Of a DNA stretch of 64,000 nucleotides, positions 1-7,229 are shown piece by piece. Within the stretch, counting starts at the first letter, position 1, and every line of letters starts with the position of its first letter. This DNA comes from Noviherbaspirillum suwonense (lineage in GTDB: Bacteria; Pseudomonadota; Gammaproteobacteria; Burkholderiales; Burkholderiaceae_D): positions 1 through 64,000 of the forward strand of contig NZ_FXUL01000029.1 in NCBI RefSeq assembly GCF_900182955.1, read 5' to 3'. The translations under genes were made by a program, and so were the position numbers. The notes beneath the pieces are model-generated. The model was not told where the DNA came from and did no database searches. It saw only the letters and a program-made list of their open reading frames with translations.

Positions 1-405
1 GGAGTAGCCGGGTGTTCGGCCCGGCAGCCGACCCGCTTTTTTGCTTCGCCAAAAAAGTGGGGCAAAAAAGGCGACCCCTACGATGGCGGTCCGCTGCGCG
101 GACTGCACGCGCCGCCAGCACCTGAAACGGGAAGCGTCCGAAACTCGCTTCGCTCAGACAGCGGACGCTTCTTTATCCGTTTCAGGCACTGGCGACGCGT
201 CGCCATCTAACGGGGATTCACTGCAACGGCAACGACCACTACATAAGCAACAGCCACTGCCACAGCAACGGCAACGGCCAGTTCACAAACAACCGCAACA
301 GTCGCTGCGCGGAACGTCAACAGCAACAGCAACAGCAACTGTCGCTGCGCGGGCCACGGCAACCGCAAATGTCCTTTTACACCTTGGGGATAGCCCTTGC
401 GCCGC
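1..405 (+). repeat. Structured multi-hairpin repeat element, copy 1
   Basis: Non-coding stretch nearly identical over its first ~235 bases to 36745-36980 and matching 36230-36590 in inverted orientation. Four stems are visible: 7-12 with 20-25 (GCCGGG/CCCGGC); 32-43 with 50-61 around a CTTCGC loop; 89-94 with 98-103 (GTCCGC/GCGGAC); and a long stem 121-140 with 162-186, where CCTGAAACGG pairs CCGTTTCAGG and GAAGCGTCCG pairs CGGACGCTTC. After about 215 follows a low-complexity tail of CAACGGCAAC-like units and the phrase TCGCTGCGCGG. The short open frames over it look like by-products of the repeat. The left edge is cut by the window. Confidence 0.85.
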
Positions 406-479
406 GGATCGCTAACCCGATCGACCTTCACACCTGCCCGCCAGGCGCACCGTTACGCCCCCATTCCCCAATATCCCAT

Positions 480-899
480 CTATCGATCAACGTCTTCCCC
501 AAGCACATTGCGCAACAAGTGAGCCGCATCAGCACAAGCCTGCAGGAACGCAAGGAAGGACTCGTCTTCGCCGCTGTCCGCCGCCAGCGGCGCGCAACCA
601 TAGAGAACCAGGTTGCTGGAATCGGGATCGAGAGCGGTCAGCATCGTAAAGGGTGCGGGCAGCATGAGCTGGTGTTCGACGATGGACTGGCATAGCGTAG
701 GCAGCGTGGCCGGTGCCGGCCGGCCTATCTCGATATAGATCTTGATGAAGCCCGACCAGGCTTCGAGACGGAAATGGGTGGGCAGGCCATCGATGGTCAT
801 CGCCTGCTGCGCAACGGCTTGCGCATGTTCGGCTGCGGGAATGCCTGCCAGCCGGCATAGCCGGTCCAGCATCGCGACATAGGCCGGCTCCGGCGTCAT
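480..899 (-). CDS. CesT-like type III secretion chaperone (putative)
   Basis: 139-residue acidic protein starting MTPEPAYVAMLDRL. A much longer open frame runs upstream to 1892, but its extra part is Arg/Ala-rich, reads antisense-like and overlaps the neighbouring gene in another frame. The ATG at 897-899 overlaps the stop of that neighbour by 4 bp (ATGA), so I take it as the start. The pattern (N-terminal helix, a beta core around FRLEAWSGFIKIYIEIG, a helix with ALDPDSSNLVLYG strands, a C-terminal helix) resembles the CesT/Tir class of type III secretion chaperones, which are small, acidic and encoded next to their substrate. This is by eye only; no conserved catalytic motif exists to confirm it. 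No secretion apparatus genes lie in the window. Confidence 0.6.
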   Translation of the reverse strand: MTPEPAYVAMLDRLCRLAGIPAAEHAQAVAQQAMTIDGLPTHFRLEAWSGFIKIYIEIGRPAPATLPTLCQSIVEHQLMLPAPFTMLTALDPDSSNLVLYGCAPLAADSGEDESFLAFLQACADAAHLLRNVLGEDVDR

Positions 900-1702
900 G
901 CCCTTCGCTCGAACGGCACCATGGATGTCGTCAATGCGGCGCCGACCACGGAGCTGGTGATGACGGTGCCGATCGAGGCGCGCGGGACGCCGGCCCTTTG
1001 CAGCAGGGACAGGCCGATGCGCGTGTCGAGCAGCGCCGGCACCATGAACAGGAGTCCGCCTGCCAGGTAGACCTCGGGCCTTGCCGCCACGCGCTGCGGC
1101 AGGCGCGGCTTGACCGGCGGCAGCTGGCGGGCGACCAGCTTGCGGCCGCGGATGCGGTGGTAGCTCAACGACAGGCTGCTGCCGACAATGGCGGCGGCGA
1201 CCTGCGCGGTGCAGCGGGCCAGGACGAAGTTGATCGGGTAACGGGCTGCAACCTCGGCCACGCACTTGGGAAAACGTGTCCAGAAGCCGGTCCATGCCTG
1301 CTGGCTCGTGGCGGCGATGCGGGCGCCGGCGCTGCCTGGCCTGGCGCACCAGGTCTCGGTCAGGTGGGCCTGCAGCGCGAAGGCCGGGATGAAGGGCAGC
1401 AAGCCCAGCAGCATGCCGGCGCACTCCCCTTGCCGGCCGGGCGGCGGCGTGAAGCGCATCGCCGACGGCTGCTGCTGATCGGCATACAGCAGGCCGCCCG
1501 CCACCAGCCGCAGCGGCCGCAGCGGCGCGGGCAGCAGCGGCGCGACCACGACCGGCGCCATGAAGGCGATGGCGGTGGAGCGCAATCCGCGCATGACATA
1601 GCGAACGGCCGACACCGGCTCGGGCTGCCTCGTGCGGCGCGGGCCGCTGGTGACGGGATGATCGGGGCGCTGTGCCGCGCCGGAGCGTTCGATGTTCTTC
1701 AT
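896..1702 (-). CDS. Orphan hydrophobic protein, possible type III substrate
   Basis: 268-residue protein of unknown family, MKNIERSGAAQRPD at the start. The first ~30 residues are polar, rich in Ser, Arg and Pro and lack a Sec signal. Then come hydrophobic stretches near residues 45-70 (IAFMAPVVVAPLLPAPL), 95-110 (LLGLLPFIPAFALQ) and 205-215 (LAGGLLFMVPALL), and a Gly/Val-rich end. Translationally coupled (ATGA, 896-899) to the chaperone-like gene, which argues that the two are partners. A polar N-terminus plus a paired chaperone fits a translocated effector or membrane-inserting translocator, but that is inference. No clear ribosome binding site and no HrpB-type TTCG-N16-TTCG promoter element was found upstream. 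Confidence 0.6.
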   Translation of the reverse strand: MKNIERSGAAQRPDHPVTSGPRRTRQPEPVSAVRYVMRGLRSTAIAFMAPVVVAPLLPAPLRPLRLVAGGLLYADQQQPSAMRFTPPPGRQGECAGMLLGLLPFIPAFALQAHLTETWCARPGSAGARIAATSQQAWTGFWTRFPKCVAEVAARYPINFVLARCTAQVAAAIVGSSLSLSYHRIRGRKLVARQLPPVKPRLPQRVAARPEVYLAGGLLFMVPALLDTRIGLSLLQRAGVPRASIGTVITSSVVGAALTTSMVPFERRA

Positions 1703-1911
1703 GACGCCGTGAGTAGCGCGTCGATTCAGGCTGCTGCATGCGCCTACCCAATTTCGGGGAGAGCTTGCGACGCCTCAAGTCCATGCCGAAGATGCGTCGA
1801 TTGTCGTACGGCGGCAGCGCCGTGGCCGTGTTGCAGTGATGAACGGATGGGGATGGCGCTGGCCGCAGCGCCGCGTCGGAAACCGGCGGCAAGGATTGCC
1901 GCGAGCAGCGG

Positions 1912-1935
1912 CAACCACAACCACAACCACAACCT
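1912..1935. repeat. CAACCA hexamer microsatellite
   Basis: Four tandem copies of a 6-base unit (CAACCA x3 plus CAACCT) between the orphan protein and the alcohol dehydrogenase. The surrounding 1703-1949 holds no convincing gene. Confidence 0.8.
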
Positions 1936-1949
1936 TTGTCGGGAGGAAT

Positions 1950-1979
1950 GCCGGAAAGCCGGACCGACGGCTTTCCGGC
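1950..1979 (-). terminator. Perfect 12-bp hairpin after the alcohol dehydrogenase
   Basis: GCCGGAAAGCCG and CGGCTTTCCGGC form a perfect 12-bp stem around a 6-base loop, 9 bases beyond the stop of the leftward dehydrogenase gene. It lacks a U-tract, so it may act as an mRNA 3' stabiliser rather than a strict intrinsic terminator. Confidence 0.6.
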
Positions 1980-1988
1980 GCGGGCGCT

Positions 1989-3158
1989 CTACGGCTTGAG
2001 CACCACTTTCACGCACTGGTCCTGCTTGTCGCGGAACATCTTGTAGGCCTCGGGCGCCTGCTCCAGCGGCATCCGGTGGGTGATGATCACGCTCGGATCG
2101 ATCTCGCCCTTCTGCACCCGGTCCAGCAGCGGCTTCAGATAACGCTGCACATGCGTCTGGCCGGTCTTCAGGGTCAGCGAACGGTTCATGAAGGAGCCGA
2201 TCGGCATCTTGTCGAGGAAGCCGCCGTACACGCCGGGGATGGACACCACGCCGCCGTTGCGGCAGGCCATCAGCGCTTCCCGCAGCGCATTCGGACGCTC
2301 GGTCTCCAGCATCATCGCCTGCTTGACCCGGTCATAGGCGCCGACCAGGCCGACGCCATGCGCTTCCATGCCGACCGCGTCGATGCAGGCGTCCGGGCCT
2401 CGGCCGCCGGTGATGGTCTTGAGCGCGTCAAGCACATCGACTTCCTCGTAGTTGATGGTCTCGGCCCGCGACAGTTCGCGCGCCATGCGCAGCCGTTCGG
2501 GGAAGCGGTCGATGGCGATCACCCGTTCCGCGCCCAGCAGGTAGGCGCTCTGGATGGCGAACTGGCCGACCGGGCCGCAGCCCCAGACCGCCACCACGTG
2601 GCCGGGCTTGATGTCGCAGTTTTCCGCGGCCATGTAGCCGGTGGGCAGGATGTCGGACAGGAACAGCACCTTCTCGTCGTCCAGCCCGTCGGGCACCCTG
2701 ATCGGGCCGACGTCGGCATACGGTACGCGGACATATTCGGCCTGGCCGCCCGCATAGCCGCCGGTCAGGTGGGAGTAGCCGAAGATGCCGGCCGGCGAAT
2801 GACCCCACATCTTTTCCGCCATCGGCGCGTTGGGGTTGGAGTTCTCGCACAGCGAATGCTGCTGCTCTTCGCAGAAGAAGCATTGTCCGCAGGCGATAGG
2901 GAATGGCACCACGACGCGGTCGCCCACCTTCAGATTGGTCACGGCGCTGCCCAGCTCGACCACTTCGCCCATGAACTCGTGGCCCAGGATGTCGCCCTTT
3001 TCCATGGTCGGGATGTAGCCGTCGTACAGGTGCAGGTCGGACCCGCAGATCGCGGTCGACGTGATCTTCAGGATCGCGTCGCGCGGGTTGAGCAGCTTCG
3101 GGTCGGGCACGTTGTCGACCCGCACGTCCTTGGCGCCATGCCAGCATAGTGCTCTCAT
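1989..3158 (-). CDS. Zinc-dependent alcohol dehydrogenase (formaldehyde dehydrogenase-like)
   Basis: 389-residue medium-chain dehydrogenase. Catalytic zinc ligands are visible as Cys38 ([12 protein letters not shown]) and His60-Glu61 ([13 protein letters not shown]). The structural zinc lobe has Cys90, Cys93, Cys96 and Cys104. A Rossmann nucleotide site follows ([12 protein letters not shown]). The subfamily with the SDLH motif and long C-terminal half is usually annotated as glutathione-independent formaldehyde or threonine-type dehydrogenase; the real substrate cannot be read from sequence. Its start overlaps the stop of the upstream SRPBCC gene by ATGA, and its Shine-Dalgarno (AAAAGGAG) lies inside that gene's last codons, so the two are translationally coupled. 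Confidence 0.9.
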   Translation of the reverse strand: MRALCWHGAKDVRVDNVPDPKLLNPRDAILKITSTAICGSDLHLYDGYIPTMEKGDILGHEFMGEVVELGSAVTNLKVGDRVVVPFPIACGQCFFCEEQQHSLCENSNPNAPMAEKMWGHSPAGIFGYSHLTGGYAGGQAEYVRVPYADVGPIRVPDGLDDEKVLFLSDILPTGYMAAENCDIKPGHVVAVWGCGPVGQFAIQSAYLLGAERVIAIDRFPERLRMARELSRAETINYEEVDVLDALKTITGGRGPDACIDAVGMEAHGVGLVGAYDRVKQAMMLETERPNALREALMACRNGGVVSIPGVYGGFLDKMPIGSFMNRSLTLKTGQTHVQRYLKPLLDRVQKGEIDPSVIITHRMPLEQAPEAYKMFRDKQDQCVKVVLKP

Positions 3159-4177
3159 CCTGGTACTCCTTTTTTAATTAGTTTCACCATCGCGCTACGT
3201 TCGCCCGCGCTCTGGCCTTCGGTCGTCGTGATTTCGCCGGTCTCGATGAGCTGTTTGAAGCGGCGCAGGTCGCCATCCATCTGCTGGGACGGGTTCTCGC
3301 CGAACAGCTTGGCCACCAGCGCGCCGGCCTTGCCGCCGGGCGGCTTGTACTGCATCTCGACGCGGACGATGGTGCCGCGCCCGCCCGGCGCCGGCTCGAA
3401 GCGCACGGTGCCGCCATTGTCGACATCGGCGCCGTCGACCGAGTGCCAGGACAGCAGTTCGCCCGGCTGGTCGGCGCTGATCTCGGCGTCCCATTCGACG
3501 TTGGCGCCGATCGGCGCCCTGGCCTTCCAGTGCGAACGGGTGTCGGTGATCTTTTCCACCGCTTCCAGGTGCTGCATGAATTCAGGGAAGCGGTCGAAGT
3601 TGCGCCAGAAGCGATAGCAGTCGTCCGGCGACTTGTTGATGGTGATGCATTTTTCAACCACCAGCGCGCCCGATTCGGTCGTGCGCTCGCCCATGGTCTG
3701 GCGTGCGCCCTGCTTGACGGCGGCGCCCATGTCGAGCATGGCCGCGGCGGCGACGCCGGCCCCGGCCAGCGCCAGGCGGCTGCCCCGCCCACGCCTGGCG
3801 GCATGGGAGACCGAGCTTCCCAGCAGCGTCAGCTCCAGCGCGATGGAGGCCAGGCGCGCGAGCCCGAGCGACTGCGGCGCGCCGCGCGTGAGGATGCTGG
3901 CCGCGCTGGCGATGGACAGCGCGCCGGATGCGCGCACCACGCCCGGGTGCGCATGCACGCCGGTCGAGCGCGTCACCTGCCGCGGCGCCAGCAGCTGCGC
4001 AATGCCCAGCCCGAGGATCACCATGCCGGCTCCGACCTGCAGCGGTGACAGCCCGTCGCCGGCAGGCGCCTCGTAGCGGAATTCCTTGCCCGGCGGCCGC
4101 GCGCGCAGCGCGCTGCCGGGATCGGGCCGGGCTGCCTGCCCGGTGTCGGTATCAGTCTCGGTATTGGTATCGTTCAT
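3155..4177 (-). CDS. SRPBCC (polyketide cyclase/START-like) protein with membrane N-half
   Basis: 340 residues. The first ~50 are polar and threonine/aspartate-rich. Residues ~50-160 form two to three hydrophobic, Ala/Gly/Leu-rich segments ([21 protein letters not shown] and two more). Residues ~170-310 are a SRPBCC/START-like fold typical of the coenzyme Q-binding or cyclase/dehydrase families, with the pattern [19 protein letters not shown] and the closing helix [16 protein letters not shown]. Such proteins sit in stress and desiccation clusters and bind hydrophobic ligands; the ligand here is unknown. Forms a two-gene operon with the zinc dehydrogenase. An upstream open frame through 5188 is antisense to real genes and was discarded. 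Confidence 0.8.
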   Translation of the reverse strand: MNDTNTETDTDTGQAARPDPGSALRARPPGKEFRYEAPAGDGLSPLQVGAGMVILGLGIAQLLAPRQVTRSTGVHAHPGVVRASGALSIASAASILTRGAPQSLGLARLASIALELTLLGSSVSHAARRGRGSRLALAGAGVAAAAMLDMGAAVKQGARQTMGERTTESGALVVEKCITINKSPDDCYRFWRNFDRFPEFMQHLEAVEKITDTRSHWKARAPIGANVEWDAEISADQPGELLSWHSVDGADVDNGGTVRFEPAPGGRGTIVRVEMQYKPPGGKAGALVAKLFGENPSQQMDGDLRRFKQLIETGEITTTEGQSAGERSAMVKLIKKGVPG

Positions 4178-4399
4178 GCAATCCTCCTTGTGGCTGGCCG
4201 CCGCGTCGCCCTGTCCAGCAACGCTCCCGGCCGCCGGTTGACATGGCGCACTGCCATGAAGGCAATGGCCGCCCGTTCGCGAAAAAATTAGTCAATTTTG
4301 CAAGACTGGTAGTTCTGTAATATTCGGGCTACCTGAGCGCTTGTTGATTTCACGCATACGACACGGGACCGCGCCCCAAGACTGCGACATGAGACCGCC

Positions 4400-4732
4400 A
4401 TGATTACCCACGGACATTTCCTGCACGATGCGCCCACGGGCCTCCCCGACGAAATCAGCGAAGTCATGCTGACCGGCCGCGACCTGCGCATCGAACGCAT
4501 CGTCTCGCACGGGCAGGCGTCGCCGCCCGGCTACTGGTACGACCAGGAAGAGGATGAATGGGTGATGCTGCTCGAGGGCGAAGCAACGCTGCGCTTCGAG
4601 GCCGGCGACGCGCTGCTGCGGCTCACGCCCGGCATGCATGCGCACATCCCGGCGCATGCGCGGCACCGGGTCGAATGGACCGCGCCCGGCAAAGACACCA
4701 TCTGGCTGGCGGTTTTCTATCGCAATGCCTGA
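4400..4732 (+). CDS. Small cupin-domain protein
   Basis: 110-residue single-domain cupin. The N-terminal sheet leads to motif 1 (EDEWVMLLEGEATLRFE, with Glu replacing the usual His pair) and motif 2 (PGMHAHIPAHARHRVEWT). It is short, cytosolic (no signal peptide) and of the cupin-2 class; metal binding would use the His cluster of motif 2. The biochemical role is unknown. It is divergent from the SRPBCC/dehydrogenase pair across 220 bases, and the next gene follows closely, so it may head a small operon with the ion channel. Confidence 0.8.
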   Translation: MITHGHFLHDAPTGLPDEISEVMLTGRDLRIERIVSHGQASPPGYWYDQEEDEWVMLLEGEATLRFEAGDALLRLTPGMHAHIPAHARHRVEWTAPGKDTIWLAVFYRNA

Positions 4733-4798
4733 ATGGCAAGGCGTCCGCCGGGGCTGGCGATATACTGGCGGTCTCTGTTCCCTTATTACGGCAAGCGC

Positions 4799-5695
4799 AT
4801 GCACGCAGGCAGACCCGCAGCAAAAAGCACGCCCGCCGATCCCGGCATGAAGTTCGGCAAGCCCGACGCCGGCTTCCGCGCCCGCCTCTACACCATCATC
4901 TTCGAAGCCGAGACGCGTGCCGGCCGCCTGTTCGACCTGAGCCTGATCGTCGCCATCCTGCTGAGCATTACCGTGGTCGTGCTCGACAGCGTGCAGGCGG
5001 TATCGGCAAATTATGGCGACGTGCTGGGCATGCTGGAATGGTTCTTCACGCTGCTGTTTACGCTGGAGTACCTGGCCCGGCTGTATTGCGTGCGCCGGCC
5101 GCTGCGCTATGCAACCAGCTTTTTCGGCGTCATCGATTTCCTGTCCGTGCTGCCGACCTACCTGGCCCTGATGATGCCGGGCGCCCATGTGCTGCTGGAC
5201 GTGCGCATCCTGCGGCTGCTGCGCATCTTCCGCATATTGAAGCTGACCTCCTATGTGGAGGAATACGGCATGCTGAACCGCGCGCTGATAGCAAGCCGCC
5301 GCAAGATCCTGATCTTCCTGTCGGTCGTGATGATGGTGGTGCTGCTGCTCGGCACGGTCATGTACGTCGTCGAAGGCCCGGGCAATGGCTACACCAGCAT
5401 TCCGACCTCCGTCTACTGGGCCATCACCGCGATCACGACCGTGGGCTTCGGCGACATCGTGCCCAAGACCGACATCGGGCGCGCGATTTCCTCATTGATG
5501 ATGCTGCTGGGCTGGGGCATCCTCGCTGTTCCGACCGGCATTATCAGCTCCGAGCTGACGGCGCAGCATGGCCGGCTGCGGGCCACCACCCGGACCTGCC
5601 ATGAATGCCTGAGCGAAGGACATGAGTACAGCGCGAAGTTCTGCAAGGACTGCGGCGCGCCGCTGCCGCCCCTGGAGTCGACCGCGGCGCGCTGA
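4799..5695 (+). CDS. Voltage-gated potassium-type ion channel with C-terminal zinc ribbon
   Basis: 298 residues from the ATG at 4799. An in-frame ATG at 4733 directly abuts the cupin stop, and one at 4847 is also possible; no start has a strong ribosome site. Six transmembrane segments are visible. The S4-like helix carries spaced arginines (RILRLLRIFRILK, residues 136-148). The pore loop has the potassium selectivity filter TTVGFGD at 213-219. After S6 comes a short tail with two CxxC pairs (Cys267/Cys270 and Cys282/Cys285), a zinc ribbon reading CHEC...CKDCGAPLP. The core is the bacterial Kv-like ion transporter family; the ribbon is an extra that could sense redox or metal or aid tetramerisation. 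Confidence 0.88.
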   Translation: MHAGRPAAKSTPADPGMKFGKPDAGFRARLYTIIFEAETRAGRLFDLSLIVAILLSITVVVLDSVQAVSANYGDVLGMLEWFFTLLFTLEYLARLYCVRRPLRYATSFFGVIDFLSVLPTYLALMMPGAHVLLDVRILRLLRIFRILKLTSYVEEYGMLNRALIASRRKILIFLSVVMMVVLLLGTVMYVVEGPGNGYTSIPTSVYWAITAITTVGFGDIVPKTDIGRAISSLMMLLGWGILAVPTGIISSELTAQHGRLRATTRTCHECLSEGHEYSAKFCKDCGAPLPPLESTAAR

Positions 5696-5749
5696 CGGCG
5701 GCCTGTGCATTCGCTTCCCCATGATTTTGAAAACCATCCTATCCTGACC

Positions 5750-6532
5750 ATGACTGATTCCCTGCCCGGCCCGCTGTCGGCCGACCAGATCCTGCGCTTC
5801 GAGGCCGAAGGCTACCTGCTGCTGCGCGGCATGGTGCCTGCCGCGGACTGCGAGCGCATGCTGGCCGTCACGCAGGACCACCTGCGCCGCGCCGTCCCGC
5901 CGATCGAATACGAAGCCGAAGTCGGCTACGAGGGCGCGCCGGCCTCGCTGGACGCGCCCGGCGGGCGCACCGCGCGCCGCCTGCGCAATGCCTGGCAGCG
6001 CGACGCCAGCTTCCACGACTGGGCGGCCAGCCCTACCCTCGTCGCCGGCCTCGGCCAGCTGCTGCGCGAGGACGTGGTGCTGAGCCTGGCGCATCACAAC
6101 TGCGTGATGACCAAGCACCCGGACTTCGGCACCGCGACCGGCTGGCATCGCGACATACGCTACTGGTCGTTCACCCGGCCCGACCTGATCTCGGTCTGGC
6201 TGGCCCTGGGACACGAGGAAGCCGGCAATGGCGCGCTGAAATTCATCCCAGGCTCGCACCGCATACCGCTGGCGCCGGGCCAGATGGACGCGCTCGATTT
6301 CCTGCGGCCCGAGGTGCCTGAGAACCAGGCCTTGTTTGCCCAGGGCGTAACGCCGGTGCTGGAGCGTGGCGACGTGGTGCTGTTCCACAGCAAGCTGTTC
6401 CATGCGGCGGGGCGCAATGACAGTACGCAGATGAAGGCGTCGGTGGTATTTGCGTATCGGGGCAAGTCGAATGTGCCGCTGGCAGGAACGAAGTCGGCTG
6501 CTGCAGGGGAGGTTGCTGTCGGAACGCAATGA
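5750..6532 (+). CDS. Phytanoyl-CoA dioxygenase family (PhyH) oxygenase
   Basis: 260 residues starting MTDSLPGPLSADQ; an in-frame ATG at 5705 gives 15 unlikely extra residues. The double-stranded beta-helix of Fe(II)/2-oxoglutarate oxygenases is indicated by the HxD pair His133-Asp135 (GWHRDIRYWSF), the core strand GALKFIPGSHRIPL, and the distal His region HSKLFHAAGRN (His213 or His218) followed by an Arg that would hold 2-oxoglutarate. PhyH members hydroxylate fatty acyl or small natural-product substrates; nothing nearby fixes the substrate here. It stands alone, about 55 bases after the channel gene. Confidence 0.85.
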   Translation: MTDSLPGPLSADQILRFEAEGYLLLRGMVPAADCERMLAVTQDHLRRAVPPIEYEAEVGYEGAPASLDAPGGRTARRLRNAWQRDASFHDWAASPTLVAGLGQLLREDVVLSLAHHNCVMTKHPDFGTATGWHRDIRYWSFTRPDLISVWLALGHEEAGNGALKFIPGSHRIPLAPGQMDALDFLRPEVPENQALFAQGVTPVLERGDVVLFHSKLFHAAGRNDSTQMKASVVFAYRGKSNVPLAGTKSAAAGEVAVGTQ

Positions 6533-6619
6533 ACTCCGATCGATCTTTTCTCACCCATGTCTACCAGCGTGCCACATCGGCATGCCGGCATCCCTGAAGT
6601 TAATTAACGAGGAAGAGAC

Positions 6620-6844
6620 ATGAGCGCATCGAGCGAAAAGCCGGAAGACGGGAACACCGAAGCAAAAGGACAGCAGCACGAGGGAATGCTGGATGCTGAT
6701 GCCGAGAAAATATTGGACATGAACGCGCTGGGAGAGGTATCAGGAGGAGGGTTGCCTCGCGTTGAGCGTCCTTTAATCATCGAGGGCGTTTTATACGACC
6801 CTGACAAGCCTATCGGCGGCCGAGAAGGCAAGAGCGGCGCCTGA
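6620..6844 (+). CDS. Small protein with GEVSGGG motif, possible peptide precursor
   Basis: 74-residue hydrophilic protein preceded by a good ribosome site (GAGGAAGAG). I do not recognise the family. The N-terminal 22 residues are Glu/Lys/Gly-rich. The centre reads MLDADAEKILDMNALGEVSGGG, which resembles the acidic helix plus Gly-Gly end of double-glycine leader peptides. The C-terminal 25 residues (PLIIEGVLYDPDKPIGG) would be the core. No modification enzyme lies beside it, and the T1SS transporter in this window lacks the peptidase residues needed to cut such a leader. It could equally be an ordinary small hypothetical protein at the edge of the accessory block. Confidence 0.55.
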   Translation: MSASSEKPEDGNTEAKGQQHEGMLDADAEKILDMNALGEVSGGGLPRVERPLIIEGVLYDPDKPIGGREGKSGA

Positions 6845-6904
6845 AGCAGAAGCAGGGTTCGTGGCTTAATGGGCGAAAACGCATTACGCCAACCCTCATC
6901 GCTT

Positions 6905-7066
6905 TCACGGCTCGCTATCCCGCCACTCCCTCACCCACTCCGGCGGCATCAGCTGTGCCAGCGCGCCGGTGTCCGCAACCAGATTCCCCAGCCCCGCCGG
7001 CACGATGGCCACGCCCTCGGTCAGCAAATGCATGCGGCTCTTTGATTTCTTCTCCACCATTGGTCG
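6905..7066 (-). pseudogene. Remnant A: 3' end of a ROK kinase gene
   Basis: The leftward frame ending MPPEWVREWRDSEP matches the last ~55 residues of the intact ROK protein at 12509-13507 (VPAGLGxLVADxGAxAQxMPPEWVR), with matching DNA from about 6908 to 7066. The similarity then stops abruptly and no start codon or kinase motif remains. It is one of two such scraps, each just left of a large orphan gene, pointing to a past segmental duplication. Confidence 0.85.
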
Positions 7067-7229
7067 ATATGATCTTGGCCCTGCTGCTGCGATGATCGTC
7101 CGTGCCTTCCGGCTTGGCATCGCCGGGCTCATGGCAGAGGCGATCCGCCATCTCGGCGCCCATGCGCAGCCAACTTAAACGCCACTCCCGCCTTGACATG
7201 CCGAATAACGTCTTGCACGCACCGTTCCC

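Noticed and set aside
41-415. Open frames over repeat copy 1 (and the equivalent at 36785)
   Set aside because: They arise from the structured repeat and its CAACGG tail; the same frame breaks differently in each copy.
900-1892. N-terminal extension of the chaperone-like frame to 470 residues
   Set aside because: The extension is Arg/Ala-rich shadow of the overlapping orphan gene; the ATGA-coupled start at 899 gives a coherent 139-residue protein.
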